Positions 33,892 to 42,287 of a stretch of DNA of 64,000 bases are shown in pieces; the stretch's first letter is position 1; each line of letters starts with the position of its first letter. The DNA is from DRYM01 sp964564025 (lineage in GTDB: Archaea > Thermoproteota > Thermoprotei_A > EX4484-217-1): assembly GCA_964564025.1 (NCBI GenBank), contig CAZLZO010000005.1, positions 1-64,000 on the forward strand, in the 5' to 3' direction. The notes below the pieces were generated by a model. The model worked only from the letters and a program-made list of their open reading frames with translations, was not told where the DNA came from and did not search any database. The position numbers were made by a program, and so were the translations under genes.

Positions 33892-34359
33892 ATGCCTTCA
33901 TGGGGGTATTCAGTGAAGAATCTTGACCCTGAAAAAACGGCTTTAGCTAGTGGTAGGGACTTACCTATTTCACTTAAGGAAGCTCGTGAAATATGTAAGG
34001 TAATTAAAGGTATGAAGCTTAGTAAAGCTAAGGAACTTCTTAAGGCAGTTATTGAGAAGAAGCAGCCAATACCTTACCGTAGATACCATGGTAAAGTAGC
34101 TCATCATAGGGGTTTGGAAAGGTGGAAGTGGCCTGCTGGAAGATACCCTGTTAAAGCAGCTAAGGAAATACTTAAGGTACTTGAGAATGCTGAAAACAAC
34201 GCTGTAAATAAGGGATTAGATGCTGAAAGACTTAAAATAATACATGCAGCTGCTCAAAAAGGACCTGTTCTTAAAAAGTATACTCCACGTGCTTTTGGAA
34301 GAGCTACTCCTTGGTTTAGAAAATACACTCATGTTGAAATAGCTGTAGCTGAGGTTTAA
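33892..34359 (+). CDS. rpl22: ribosomal protein uL22
   Basis: I take the ATG at 33892 (MPSWGYSVKNLDPEKTALASGRDLP), giving 155 residues; the GTG at 33874 would add six. Conserved parts: SLKEAREICKVIKGMKLSKAKELL, RRYHGKVAHHRG, and the tunnel-loop/C-terminal PVKAAKEILKVLENAENNA. A CGGGGCG sequence is upstream. A T-rich stretch at 33781-33798 after the unknown gene may end one transcript before this one. Confidence 0.95.
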   Translation: MPSWGYSVKNLDPEKTALASGRDLPISLKEAREICKVIKGMKLSKAKELLKAVIEKKQPIPYRRYHGKVAHHRGLERWKWPAGRYPVKAAKEILKVLENAENNAVNKGLDAERLKIIHAAAQKGPVLKKYTPRAFGRATPWFRKYTHVEIAVAEV

Positions 34360-34363
34360 AACC

Positions 34364-34999
34364 ATGGTTAATGTGAAAAAGCTTTTCGTTCAAAAAGGAA
34401 TTATTAAGGCGAAAATAGACGAGTACTTAGCTAAAGAGTTTTACAGAGCAGGATATGCTGCTGTAGACATTCTCAAAACACCTCTGGGCACTAGAATAGT
34501 AATTTATGCTGAAAGACCAGCAATAATTATTGGCAGAAGAGGGTCCATGATTAGGCAGCTTGCACAAATATTTGAGAAAAGATTTGGTTTAGAAAATCCG
34601 CAAATAACCGTTACAACAGTTGAGAACCCGTATTTATCAGCTAGAATTGTTGCTTTCAGACTTGCCGTTGCTCTTGAAAGAGGATTTCACTTTAGAAGAG
34701 CTGCTTTCATAGCGTTACGTAGGATAATGGAAGCTGGAGCGTTAGGGGCGGAAATAGTTATTAGCGGCAAGTTAACAAGTGAAAGAGCGCGTTACGAAAA
34801 GTATCGTGCAGGGAGAATATATAAGACTGGTGAGCAAGCGGCAATAATGGTTGAAAGAGCTGTTGCCCATGCTCTACTTAAACCAGGCGTTTACGGTATT
34901 GAGGTAAGAATAGTTAAACCTATGAAGCCCATGGATCATATTGAAATAAAAGCTCCTGAAGAATTGGCTAAGAAAGCTGAAGAGCAAACGGCAGGTTAA
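34364..34999 (+). CDS. rps3: ribosomal protein uS3
   Basis: 211 residues. The N-terminal type II KH domain has the loop IIGRRGSMIRQLAQIFEKRFG (GRRG), followed by the C-terminal domain MEAGALGAEIVISGKLTSERAR. uS3 forms the mRNA entry channel of the small subunit. It starts four bases after uL22 and is in the usual L22-S3-L29 order. Confidence 0.97.
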   Translation: MVNVKKLFVQKGIIKAKIDEYLAKEFYRAGYAAVDILKTPLGTRIVIYAERPAIIIGRRGSMIRQLAQIFEKRFGLENPQITVTTVENPYLSARIVAFRLAVALERGFHFRRAAFIALRRIMEAGALGAEIVISGKLTSERARYEKYRAGRIYKTGEQAAIMVERAVAHALLKPGVYGIEVRIVKPMKPMDHIEIKAPEELAKKAEEQTAG

Positions 35000-35014
35000 A
35001 GTGGGTGATTTACT

Positions 35015-35233
35015 ATGTCACTTAAAGCCCGCGAAATAAGGGCTATGAGTAGGGAGGAAAGAGAGAAGAAATTAAGAGAACTCCGACTTGAACTTATGAA
35101 GCTAAGAATGCAAGCTCAACTAGGCACTTTAGAAAACCCTGGAAGAATAAGGGCTATTAGGAAAACTATTGCCCGCATATTGACAATAAATAGGGAGGAA
35201 GAGCTTAAGGAAAAAAGGAGGAAAGGTAAGTAA
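35015..35233 (+). CDS. rpl29: ribosomal protein uL29
   Basis: 72 residues, two-helix protein. Family pattern: LKAREIRAMSREEREKKLRELRLELMKLRMQ, then GTLENPGRIRAIRKTIARIL. uL29 lies near the tunnel exit beside uL23. A GGGTGA ribosome binding site precedes the ATG. The basic C-terminal tail is normal. Confidence 0.96.
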   Translation: MSLKAREIRAMSREEREKKLRELRLELMKLRMQAQLGTLENPGRIRAIRKTIARILTINREEELKEKRRKGK

Positions 35234-35249
35234 TTAAGGTGCTCACATA

Positions 35250-35534
35250 TTGAAGCACACTCCTCGAAACATTATTAACCATGAGCTAATAGGTTTGGAA
35301 GCCGAAGTAGTAGAGTCTTTAGCTGAAGGCTATGTTGGATTAAAAGGTAAGGTTGTTGATGAAACGTATAACATGCTTATTTTAGAAACACCTTTTGGTG
35401 AGAAGAAAGTTCTTAAATCTGTATCTAAATTTTTATTCACGCTTCCCGATAGGAGAAAGGTCATGGTTGAAGGCTCTCTCTTAGTTGGAAGGCCTGAGGA
35501 AAGGCTGAAAAAGAGAATTAGAGGTAGATGGTGA
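35250..35534 (+). CDS. rnp1: RNase P protein subunit Rpp29 (Pop4)
   Basis: 94 residues, the archaeal RNase P component 1 that binds the RNA with Rpp21. Sm-like core: ELIGLEAEVVESL, GYVGLKGKVVDETYNMLIL, GEKKVLKSVSKFLFTLP, then LVGRPEERLKKRIRGRW. It is commonly found between uL29 and uS17. The start is TTG at 35250 with AAGGTG upstream. The SUI1/eIF1-like gene that sits here in some archaea is absent. Confidence 0.94.
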   Translation: MKHTPRNIINHELIGLEAEVVESLAEGYVGLKGKVVDETYNMLILETPFGEKKVLKSVSKFLFTLPDRRKVMVEGSLLVGRPEERLKKRIRGRW

Positions 35535-35537
35535 AAT

Positions 35538-35882
35538 ATGCCTGGGAGAAACATAGGATTACCTGGAGTAGAGCCTCCTGAGAAAGAATGTAGCGATCCG
35601 AACTGTCCGTTCCACGGTACATTATCTGTAAGGGGAATTGTTCTTGAAGGAGTAGTTGTTTCAGATAAAATGGATAAAACCGTTGTTGTTGAAAGAGAGT
35701 ACTTACATTATGTAAGGAAGTTTAGAAGGTATGAGAGACGTAGAAGCAAAATTCATGCTCACAATCCTCCCTGCATTAATGCTAAAAAGGGAGATAGAGT
35801 ATTAATAGCTGAAACAAGACCTATATCTAAGACTGTTTCGTTCGTAGTAGTAAAAATATTGAAAAAAGCTATTGAGAGGTAA
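35538..35882 (+). CDS. rps17: ribosomal protein uS17
   Basis: 114 residues with the archaeal N-terminal extension (GLPGVEPPEKECSDPNCPFHG, Cys-rich) before the OB fold (VVSDKMDKTVVVEREYLHYV, KIHAHNPPCINAKKGDRVLIAETRPISKTVSFVVVKIL). Primary 16S rRNA binder. Three bases after rnp1. Confidence 0.96.
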   Translation: MPGRNIGLPGVEPPEKECSDPNCPFHGTLSVRGIVLEGVVVSDKMDKTVVVEREYLHYVRKFRRYERRRSKIHAHNPPCINAKKGDRVLIAETRPISKTVSFVVVKILKKAIER

Positions 35883-35888
35883 TAGGCC

Positions 35889-36317
35889 ATGGTTAAACGT
35901 TTAAGGAAAGCAGGTGGTGGAGAAACAACACGTAGAGGAATATCTGCGGGAATACAAGTAGGTACAAGACTTATTGTAGCTGACAATAGTGGGGCAAGAG
36001 AAATACTTGTCATAGGGGTTCCAGGCTATAAAACGAGACTTAGAAGATTACCTAAAGCTTCTGTAGGGGATGTTGTTGTTGCTTCAGTTAAGAAGGGAAC
36101 ACCAGATATGAGAAAGCAAATAGTTAGAGCTGTAATAATAAGGCAGAGAATGCCTTATCGTAGACCTGATGGAACAAGAGTGGTTTTCGAAGATAACGCA
36201 GCAGTAATAGTTACTCCTGAGGGGATACCAAAGGGTTCGGAAATAAGAGGGCCTGTAGCTAAGGAAGCAGCTGAGAGATGGCCGAAAATAGCCGAGTTAG
36301 CGACAATAATAGTTTAA
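35889..36317 (+). CDS. rpl14: ribosomal protein uL14
   Basis: 142 residues. Typical archaeal uL14: AGIQVGTRLIVADNSGAREIL, KASVGDVVVASVKKGTPDMRKQ, FEDNAAVIVTPEGIPKGSEIRGPVAKEA. Sits at the subunit interface near the factor-binding region. Starts six bases after uS17 with AGG upstream. Confidence 0.97.
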   Translation: MVKRLRKAGGGETTRRGISAGIQVGTRLIVADNSGAREILVIGVPGYKTRLRRLPKASVGDVVVASVKKGTPDMRKQIVRAVIIRQRMPYRRPDGTRVVFEDNAAVIVTPEGIPKGSEIRGPVAKEAAERWPKIAELATIIV

Positions 36318-36335
36318 GTTATAAGGTGTTAAATT

Positions 36336-36734
36336 ATGGGCTTAACAAGTTCAAAGCATCCAAAAAAGCAGAGAAAAAGCTTCTTTAACGCACCTTTACA
36401 TTTAAGACGTAAATTCTTTAATGCTCCTCTTTCAGAAGAGCTTCAGGAAAAACATGGTGTAAAAAGGCTTCCTGTTCGTAAAGGAGACACTGTAAGAATA
36501 GTTAGGGGAAACTGGAGAGGTCATGAAGGGAAAGTTGTCAGAGTAGATTATAAGAGAGTAAGAATTTACATTGAAGGGGTAACCATTAAGAGAGCTGATG
36601 GTACACAGCGCTTTTACCCTATACACCCATCAAAAGTTGTTATAACTAAACTTGACCTATCAGATAATTACAGGAAAAGAATTATTGAAAGAAGAAAAGT
36701 TGAAATAAAAGCTTCTTCTGAAGAAGCTGAGTAA
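36336..36734 (+). CDS. rpl24: ribosomal protein uL24
   Basis: 132 residues. The KOW motif is LPVRKGDTVRIVRGNWRGHEGKVVRVDYKRVRIYIEGV; the N-terminus SSKHPKKQRKSFFNAPLHLRRK is the archaeal/eukaryotic form. The C-terminal tail is acidic. uL24 is an early assembly protein at the tunnel exit. Order L14-L24-S4e is archaeal. Confidence 0.96.
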   Translation: MGLTSSKHPKKQRKSFFNAPLHLRRKFFNAPLSEELQEKHGVKRLPVRKGDTVRIVRGNWRGHEGKVVRVDYKRVRIYIEGVTIKRADGTQRFYPIHPSKVVITKLDLSDNYRKRIIERRKVEIKASSEEAE

Positions 36735-36751
36735 AGCAGGTGGTATATGAA

Positions 36752-37510
36752 ATGGGTAAAATGGGTGGTAGGAGGCATTTAACAAGGTTCGCAGCACCAG
36801 CTTTTTGGCCCATACTTAGGAAGGAGTATCATTGGGTAGTTAAGCCTAGTCCAGGTCCTCATCCTTTAGGGAGAAGCTTACCTTTACTCATAATTGTAAG
36901 GGAAATTTTGGGCTTAGCTAAAACGAGTAGGGAAGCGAGAAAAATAATTGCTGAAGGGCACATTAAAGTTGATGGGAGAGTTAGAAGGAATTATAAATAT
37001 CCCGTAGGGTTAATGGATGTTCTCGAAATTCCCAAGTTAAATAAGCACTTTAGAGTTATACCTTATCCTGTAAAGTTCTTTAAGCTTCACGAAATAAGTA
37101 AGGAGGAAGCTTCATACAAGCTTGTGAGGATAGAGAATAAAACAACAGTTAAAGGAGGACATATTCAACTAAATTTGCATGATAGTAGAAATATTCTCGT
37201 GAAAGTTTCTGACCCAACAAATCCTGAGGAGGATGTTTATGAAACATTTGATACCTTAAAAATAACTGTTTCTAATCAAGAAATTATTGGACATTATAAG
37301 TTTGAGGAAGGTGCAATAGCAATAATTATTGATGGTAGAAACGTTGGAAGAGTAGGTAGGATAGTGGAAATAACTAAAATGATGAAAAAGAGGATGAACA
37401 TTGTAACATTAGAAGATAAGGATGGTAATAAATTCCAAACAATACAAGACTATATCTTCGTTATAGGGAAGGATAATCCCGAAATAAGCCTCCCTGAAGG
37501 TGCTTGGTGA
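36752..37510 (+). CDS. rps4e: ribosomal protein eS4
   Basis: I start at the ATG at 36752 (MGKMGGRRHLTRFAAP), with AGGTGG 8 bases upstream; the GTG at 36740 lies in that site. 252 residues. S4-type RNA-binding domain (LGLAKTSREARKIIAEGHIKVDG), central domain, and C-terminal KOW (IIDGRNVGRVGRIVEI). eS4 is found only in archaea and eukaryotes. The TGA overlaps the uL5 ATG by one base. Confidence 0.96.
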   Translation: MGKMGGRRHLTRFAAPAFWPILRKEYHWVVKPSPGPHPLGRSLPLLIIVREILGLAKTSREARKIIAEGHIKVDGRVRRNYKYPVGLMDVLEIPKLNKHFRVIPYPVKFFKLHEISKEEASYKLVRIENKTTVKGGHIQLNLHDSRNILVKVSDPTNPEEDVYETFDTLKITVSNQEIIGHYKFEEGAIAIIIDGRNVGRVGRIVEITKMMKKRMNIVTLEDKDGNKFQTIQDYIFVIGKDNPEISLPEGAW

Positions 37511-38055
37511 TGTCTACTGTTCAAATGAATTATGAAGACTTATGGAAGAAAAATCCTATGTTAAAGCCTAAAATAGCAAAGGTAACTGTGAATATAGGTG
37601 TTGGTGAAAGCGGTGAGAGACTAAGAAAAGCTATGAAAGTGTTAGAAATGCTTACAGGTCAGAAGCCTATTCCTAGAAGAGCTAAGAGAACAATAAAAGA
37701 GTTTGGTATTCATAGAGGAGAAAACATAGCCGTCATGGTTACTTTAAGAGGACAGAAAGCAATAGAGTTTTTACGTAAAGCTTTAGAAGCTGTAGGTTGG
37801 AGGCTTAAAGCTTCCAGTTTCGATAGTTTCGGAAATTTTGCCTTTGGAATAAAGGAGCATATTTCAATACCTGGAGTTAAATATGATCCTGAAATAGGAA
37901 TTTTCGGAATGGATGTTTGCGTAACTATAGAGAGACCAGGTTTTCGTGTAATGCGTAGGAAGAGAGCACGTTCCAGTGTTCCTTTAAGACATAGGGTAAG
38001 AAGGGAGGAAGCAATGGAGTTTATGATTAAAGAATTTGGGGTAACAATAGTTTAA
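37510..38055 (+). CDS. rpl5: ribosomal protein uL5
   Basis: 181 residues from the ATG at 37510, which overlaps the eS4 stop (TGATG). Upstream in-frame TTG and GTG codons also exist. Conserved parts: NPMLKPKIAKVTVNIGVGESGERLRKA, LTGQKPIPRRAKRTIKEFGI, EHISIPGVKYDPEIGIFGMDV. uL5 binds 5S rRNA in the central protuberance. Confidence 0.96.
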   Translation: MSTVQMNYEDLWKKNPMLKPKIAKVTVNIGVGESGERLRKAMKVLEMLTGQKPIPRRAKRTIKEFGIHRGENIAVMVTLRGQKAIEFLRKALEAVGWRLKASSFDSFGNFAFGIKEHISIPGVKYDPEIGIFGMDVCVTIERPGFRVMRRKRARSSVPLRHRVRREEAMEFMIKEFGVTIV

Positions 38056-38067
38056 GGGTGATGATTA

Positions 38068-38232
38068 ATGGGTAAATTTAGGCTACCTGTTCAAAGAAAA
38101 TACGGGAAAGGTTCTCGAGTGTGTATTAGATGCGGATCCCATGGACCTCTCATAAGAAGATATGGCCTTTACCTTTGTAGGCAATGCTTCAGAGAAGTAG
38201 CTTCTACATTAGGATTTAAAAAGTACAATTAA
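38068..38232 (+). CDS. rps14: ribosomal protein uS14, zinc-binding type
   Basis: A 54-residue gene, MGKFRLPVQRKYGKGSR..., from the ATG at 38068 to TAA at 38230-38232. Zinc ligands C19, C22, C37 and C40 (CIRC and CRQC) are intact. Ends LGFKKYN. Sits in the standard place between uL5 and uS8, with GGGTGA before the start. Confidence 0.96.
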   Translation: MGKFRLPVQRKYGKGSRVCIRCGSHGPLIRRYGLYLCRQCFREVASTLGFKKYN

Positions 38233-38246
38233 GGAGTGGATAGTTT

Positions 38247-38648
38247 ATGGTTATGCTTGATACATTAGCTAACGCGTTAGCAACAATATGGAATAATGAA
38301 GTTAGAGGCAAGAAGGAAGCTGTAATAATGCCTGCTTCCAAACTCATAGCTAATGTACTAAGGGTTTTTCAGAAAGAAGGCTACATTGGAGAATTTGAAT
38401 ACATAGATGACGGTAGATGGGGTAAAATAAAAGTTCAACTTCTTGGAAGAATAAATAAATGTGGTGTAATAAAGCCTAGAGTTCCCGTAAAATACGTTGA
38501 CCTACTACATATGCCTGAATGGCTTAGAAAATATCTTCCATCAAGAGAAATGGGCATAATAGTGCTCTCAACACCTCAAGGAGTAATGTCTCATAAAGAA
38601 GCATTAGTTAAGAAAATAGGGGGTATTGTTTTAGCATACGTGTATTAA
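38247..38648 (+). CDS. rps8: ribosomal protein uS8
   Basis: 133 residues. DTLANALATIWNNEVRGKKEAVIMPASKLIANVL at the start, central KIKVQLLGRINKCGVIKPRVPVK, and the C-terminal signature LSTPQGVMSHKEA. Primary binder of the 16S central domain. AAGGAG precedes the ATG. Confidence 0.96.
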   Translation: MVMLDTLANALATIWNNEVRGKKEAVIMPASKLIANVLRVFQKEGYIGEFEYIDDGRWGKIKVQLLGRINKCGVIKPRVPVKYVDLLHMPEWLRKYLPSREMGIIVLSTPQGVMSHKEALVKKIGGIVLAYVY

Positions 38649-38658
38649 AGGGGGGTTA

Positions 38659-39219
38659 ATGATATTGGCGAAACTAATACATTACTACGAAGAGGTAGAA
38701 GTTCCTGAAAATGTGAATGTAGAAATAAGTGATATGAAAGTTAAAGTTAGTGGTCCAAAGGGAATTCTTGAACGTGACTTTTCACATGCCCGACATGTGA
38801 TAATTAGGAAAGATGATAATAAAATAGTTGTTGAAACTTTCTTCGCTAATAGGAAGAGAAAAGCACTTGTAGGTTCAATAGCTGCCCATATTAGAAATAT
38901 GATTACGGGTGTAACTAAGGGTTATAGGTATAAACTTAAAATAATATACTCTCACTTCCCAATTTCAGTTAAGGTTCAAGGCAAAAAGATAATTATTGAA
39001 AACTATCTTGGGGAAAAAGCTCCCCGCTACGCGGAAATTTTCGGAGATGACGTAACAGTAAGGGTTGAAGGCGAAGACGTGATTGTAGAAGGAATAAACA
39101 TTGAACATGTTGGGCAAACAGCAGCTAATATTGAGAAAGCAGCTAGAATTAAAGACTATGATCCAAGAGTTTTCATGGACGGCATATATATTTATGAAAA
39201 GGGAACTATGGAGGAATAA
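38659..39219 (+). CDS. rpl6: ribosomal protein uL6
   Basis: 186 residues. Two repeated domains: EEVEVPENVNVEISDMKVKVSGPKGILERDF and SVKVQGKKIIIENYLGEKAPR, with the C-terminal signature INIEHVGQTAANIEKAARI. The ATG at 38659 follows GGGGG closely; the TTG at 38665 is a possible alternative. uL6 is near the factor-binding site. Confidence 0.96.
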   Translation: MILAKLIHYYEEVEVPENVNVEISDMKVKVSGPKGILERDFSHARHVIIRKDDNKIVVETFFANRKRKALVGSIAAHIRNMITGVTKGYRYKLKIIYSHFPISVKVQGKKIIIENYLGEKAPRYAEIFGDDVTVRVEGEDVIVEGINIEHVGQTAANIEKAARIKDYDPRVFMDGIYIYEKGTMEE

Positions 39220-39222
39220 GGC

Positions 39223-39612
39223 ATGAAGGAAACCATTAAAAGACTTCTAAGACTTAGAAACATTATGAATAAGAGGAGGCCGAAATTTCTACGTACTCTT
39301 TGGTGGAAATTTGCTAAATTTGACGAAGTTTGGAGGAGACCTAGAGGGATAGATAATAAGATCAGACATAAGCTTAAAGGATATCCGCCAATGCCTTCTT
39401 CAGGATATAGGGGACCAAAACTCGTAAGGGGGCTTCATCCAACAGGAAGAGAAATCATTATCGTACATAATATTTCAGATCTGGAAAAAGTTGATAAGGA
39501 GAGACACATAGTCTACATAGCTAGCACAGTAGGTAGAAGAAAAAGGCTCGAAATACTTAAGAAAGCTTCCGAACTCGGAATCAAAGTCGCTAATGCGGGG
39601 AGGGCTGAATAA
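39223..39612 (+). CDS. rpl32e: ribosomal protein eL32
   Basis: 129 residues. Signature RNIMNKRRPKFLRTLWWKF, then WRRPRGIDNKIRHKLKGYPPMPSSGYRGPK and the C-terminal IVYIASTVGRRKRLEILKKASELGIKVAN. Archaeal/eukaryotic only. Three bases after uL6; its stop overlaps the eL19 start by one base. Confidence 0.96.
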   Translation: MKETIKRLLRLRNIMNKRRPKFLRTLWWKFAKFDEVWRRPRGIDNKIRHKLKGYPPMPSSGYRGPKLVRGLHPTGREIIIVHNISDLEKVDKERHIVYIASTVGRRKRLEILKKASELGIKVANAGRAE

Positions 39613-40061
39613 TGGATTTAAGCTTACAGAAAAGACTTGCAGCAGAAATTCTCGGTGTAGGAGAAAGTAGAATATGGATTGACCCGGAAGCTTACGATAG
39701 AGTAGAAGCCGCAATAACCAGGGAGGATGTGAGAAAGCTAATCAAAGATGGCATAATAAGAGTTAAGCCTGAGCATTCAAACAGCAGGGCTCGATGGAGA
39801 GAGAGGCATGAAAAAAGAAAGAAAGGACAGAGAAGAGGACCTGGACATAGGAAAGGAGGTAAATACTCTAAAGTTTCAAGAAAAGAACAGTGGATGATGA
39901 GAGTTAGGGCTTTGAGAAAATTACTTAAAGAGTATAGGGAAAGAAACGTTATTACACCTAAAGAGTATCGTAGACTTTATATGCTAATTAAGGGAGGAGT
40001 TTTCAAAACAAAAGCCCAATTAAAGCATTACATTAAGGAACTCGTTGCAGGGAGGTCTTAG
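39612..40061 (+). CDS. rpl19e: ribosomal protein eL19
   Basis: 149 residues. LQKRLAAEILGVGESRIWIDPEAYDRVEAAITREDVRKLIKDG, then the basic GPGHRKGGKYSKVSRKEQWMMRVRALRKLL. It forms an inter-subunit bridge. Overlaps eL32 by one base (TAATG), so translation is coupled. Confidence 0.96.
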   Translation: MDLSLQKRLAAEILGVGESRIWIDPEAYDRVEAAITREDVRKLIKDGIIRVKPEHSNSRARWRERHEKRKKGQRRGPGHRKGGKYSKVSRKEQWMMRVRALRKLLKEYRERNVITPKEYRRLYMLIKGGVFKTKAQLKHYIKELVAGRS

Positions 40062-40063
40062 AA

Positions 40064-40666
40064 ATGGCTAGAGGCCCTAGGTATAAGGTGAAGTATAGGA
40101 GGAGAAGAGAGGGGAAAACAAATTACTACAAGAGATACCGCATGGTTCTCTCTAAAAAACTAAGATTAGTAGCTAGGAAGACTTTAAGATACATTATTGC
40201 TCAAATAATCAAGTTTGATCCTAAGGGAGACATCGTACTTACATCAGCACATAGTGTAGAGCTTAAAAAGAAGTATGGTTGGAAAGCTGCAACAGACAAT
40301 ACGCCAGCAGCATATTTAACAGGTTTACTTGTAGGGTTAAGAGCTAAATCCAAAGGTATTGAAGAAGCCATTTTAGACATAGGCCTTCATCGAGCTGTTA
40401 AGGGGGCCCGTGTTTTCGCTGTCCTCAAAGGAGCTTTAGATGCTGGTTTAAAAACACCTCATAGCCCAGAAATACTGCCTTCAGAAGATAGGATTAAGGG
40501 TAAACATATAGCTTCATGGGCTAAAACGCTTTCTGAATCAAATCCTGAATTTTATCAGAAACTCTTTTCACAGTACCTTAAAAATGGACTTAAACCTGAA
40601 GACTTACCTAAGCATTTTGAAGAGGTAAAAGCTAAAATTATTCAAGACTACTCTAAGCAGAGGTAA
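40064..40666 (+). CDS. rpl18: ribosomal protein uL18
   Basis: 200 residues, the archaeal/eukaryotic long form. KVKYRRRREGKTNYYKRYRMVLSKKLRLVARKT at the start, AYLTGLLVGLRAKSKGIEEAILDIGLHRAVKGARVFAVLKGALDAGL in the core. Binds 5S rRNA with uL5. Starts two bases after eL19. Confidence 0.96.
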   Translation: MARGPRYKVKYRRRREGKTNYYKRYRMVLSKKLRLVARKTLRYIIAQIIKFDPKGDIVLTSAHSVELKKKYGWKAATDNTPAAYLTGLLVGLRAKSKGIEEAILDIGLHRAVKGARVFAVLKGALDAGLKTPHSPEILPSEDRIKGKHIASWAKTLSESNPEFYQKLFSQYLKNGLKPEDLPKHFEEVKAKIIQDYSKQR

Positions 40667-40672
40667 CTCGTT

Positions 40673-41314
40673 ATGAGTAGCTACGGTCAAGTACCAAGCT
40701 TGGAGGAATGGCAGCCTAGAACTAAAGTTGGCAGGTTAGTTAAAGAGGGAAAAATAGTTTCAATAGATGAGATTTTTGAGCAAAACCTTAGAATAACTGA
40801 GCCTGAAATAATTGATTACTTGTTGCCTGATTTACAGCATGAAGTAATAGATATAGGTATTGTTCAGAAACAAACAGATGCAGGAGAAATTTCAAGATTT
40901 AAAGCTGTCGTTGTAATAGGTAACATGAACGGCTATGTAGGTATTGGTTCTGGAAAAGCTAGACAACTTAGATTTGCTATTCAAAAAGCTCTGCTTAATG
41001 CTAAACTAAACATAATACCTGTTAAAAGGGGATGTGGAAGTTGGGAATGCAGATGCGGTGAGCCGCACTCGGTACCTTTTGTGGTTCGAGGTAAAAGCGG
41101 CAGCGTAGAGGTTATTTTAAAACCCGCTCCTAAAGGAACAGGTCTTGTAATAGGGGATACAGGGAAGAAGGTTCTAAAATATGCTGGAATAAGGGATATT
41201 TGGTCGTTTTCAAAAGGTGAAACCAGGACCACATATAATTTTGCTATGGCAGTTTATAATGCGTTGAAAATGACATATAGAATAATCACTCCTGAAGATT
41301 GGCTAAGAGGGTAA
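40673..41314 (+). CDS. rps5: ribosomal protein uS5
   Basis: 213 residues. dsRBD-like domain with SRFKAVVVIGNMNGYVGIGSGKARQLRFAIQKALLNAKLN, then the archaeal insertion GCGSWECRCGEPHSVPF with four Cys, and the C-terminal GTGLVIGDTGKKVLKYAGIRDIW. uS5 shapes the mRNA channel and decoding fidelity. Confidence 0.96.
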   Translation: MSSYGQVPSLEEWQPRTKVGRLVKEGKIVSIDEIFEQNLRITEPEIIDYLLPDLQHEVIDIGIVQKQTDAGEISRFKAVVVIGNMNGYVGIGSGKARQLRFAIQKALLNAKLNIIPVKRGCGSWECRCGEPHSVPFVVRGKSGSVEVILKPAPKGTGLVIGDTGKKVLKYAGIRDIWSFSKGETRTTYNFAMAVYNALKMTYRIITPEDWLRG

Positions 41315-41315
41315 T

Positions 41316-41801
41316 ATGAAAATGCCGCTATATGCTATTATTAGGATTAGAGGTCAGCCAGATACTCCCTATGATGTAGAATATACTTTAAAACTCCTAA
41401 GACTCCATAGAAGATTTCACTGCACATTATATCACTCAAAAACTCCTGGCTTAGATGGAATGCTTTTTAAAGCTAAAGATTGGATAACCTGGGGAGAAAT
41501 ATCTAAAAATGTACTAATAGAATTACTTAGGAAAAGAGGTAGGACCGTAGGCAATAAGCCCTTAACGGATGATATAGTTAAGGAAAAACTTAGACTTAAA
41601 GGTGGAATTGAAGAGTTAGCTGAAAAGCTTCTTTCAGGAGAAATAACCTTAAACAAGATAGAAAACGTTATTAAACCTGTTTTCAGACTTCATCCTCCAA
41701 AAGGAGGATTTAAGGGAACAATAAAAAGACCATTCGGTGCTGGAGGAGAATTAGGATATCGCGGTGAAAAGATAAATGAATTACTTATGAGAATGATTTA
41801 A
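41316..41801 (+). CDS. rpl30: ribosomal protein uL30
   Basis: 161 residues, the long archaeal uL30. AIIRIRGQPDTPYDVEYTLKLLRLHRRFHCTLY, IEELAEKLLSGEI, and the C-terminal FRLHPPKGGFKGTIKRPFGAGGELGYRGEKINELL. Begins one base after uS5. Confidence 0.96.
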   Translation: MKMPLYAIIRIRGQPDTPYDVEYTLKLLRLHRRFHCTLYHSKTPGLDGMLFKAKDWITWGEISKNVLIELLRKRGRTVGNKPLTDDIVKEKLRLKGGIEELAEKLLSGEITLNKIENVIKPVFRLHPPKGGFKGTIKRPFGAGGELGYRGEKINELLMRMI

Positions 41802-41812
41802 GGTGTTTAAGT

Positions 41813-42256
41813 ATGGTTGTTAGGAGGAGGAGGAAGTCAAGGAAGCTTAGGGGAAATAGGACGCATGGATATGGTAGGGTAGGTCAGCATAGGAAATCGG
41901 GGAGTAGAGGAGGCTTCGGTGCTGCGGGTCTTCATAAGCATAAGTGGAGTTGGATAGTAAAGTATGCTCCAAATTACTTTGGGAAACATGGTTTCACTAG
42001 GGCACCAACAATTGTTTTGGCTAGGAAAGTTGTAAACATAGGGGAACTTGATGAAATAGCTGAGGATTTAATAAAGAAAGGATTAGCTGAGCGGGAGGGA
42101 GAATTCATAAGGATTGATGTAAGAAAGCTTGGCTTCAATAAGGTAGCTGGTAGAGGAAAGGTTCTTAGAAAGCTGAAAATAATCACGTTATTCATAACGG
42201 AAAAAGCTAAGCAAAAGGTAGAGAAAGCAGGAGGCATAGTAGAAATCGTTAAGTAA
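41813..42256 (+). CDS. rpl15: ribosomal protein uL15
   Basis: 147 residues. Very basic Gly-rich N-terminus (RKSRKLRGNRTHGYGRVGQHRKSGSRGGFG), then HKWSWIVKYAPNYFGKHGF and the C-terminal KVAGRGKVLRKLKIITLFITEKAKQKVEKAGG. Immediately upstream of secY, as in most archaea. Confidence 0.96.
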   Translation: MVVRRRRKSRKLRGNRTHGYGRVGQHRKSGSRGGFGAAGLHKHKWSWIVKYAPNYFGKHGFTRAPTIVLARKVVNIGELDEIAEDLIKKGLAEREGEFIRIDVRKLGFNKVAGRGKVLRKLKIITLFITEKAKQKVEKAGGIVEIVK

Positions 42257-42287
42257 CTTTTTACTCTAAAATTAAGGATGATTCGCA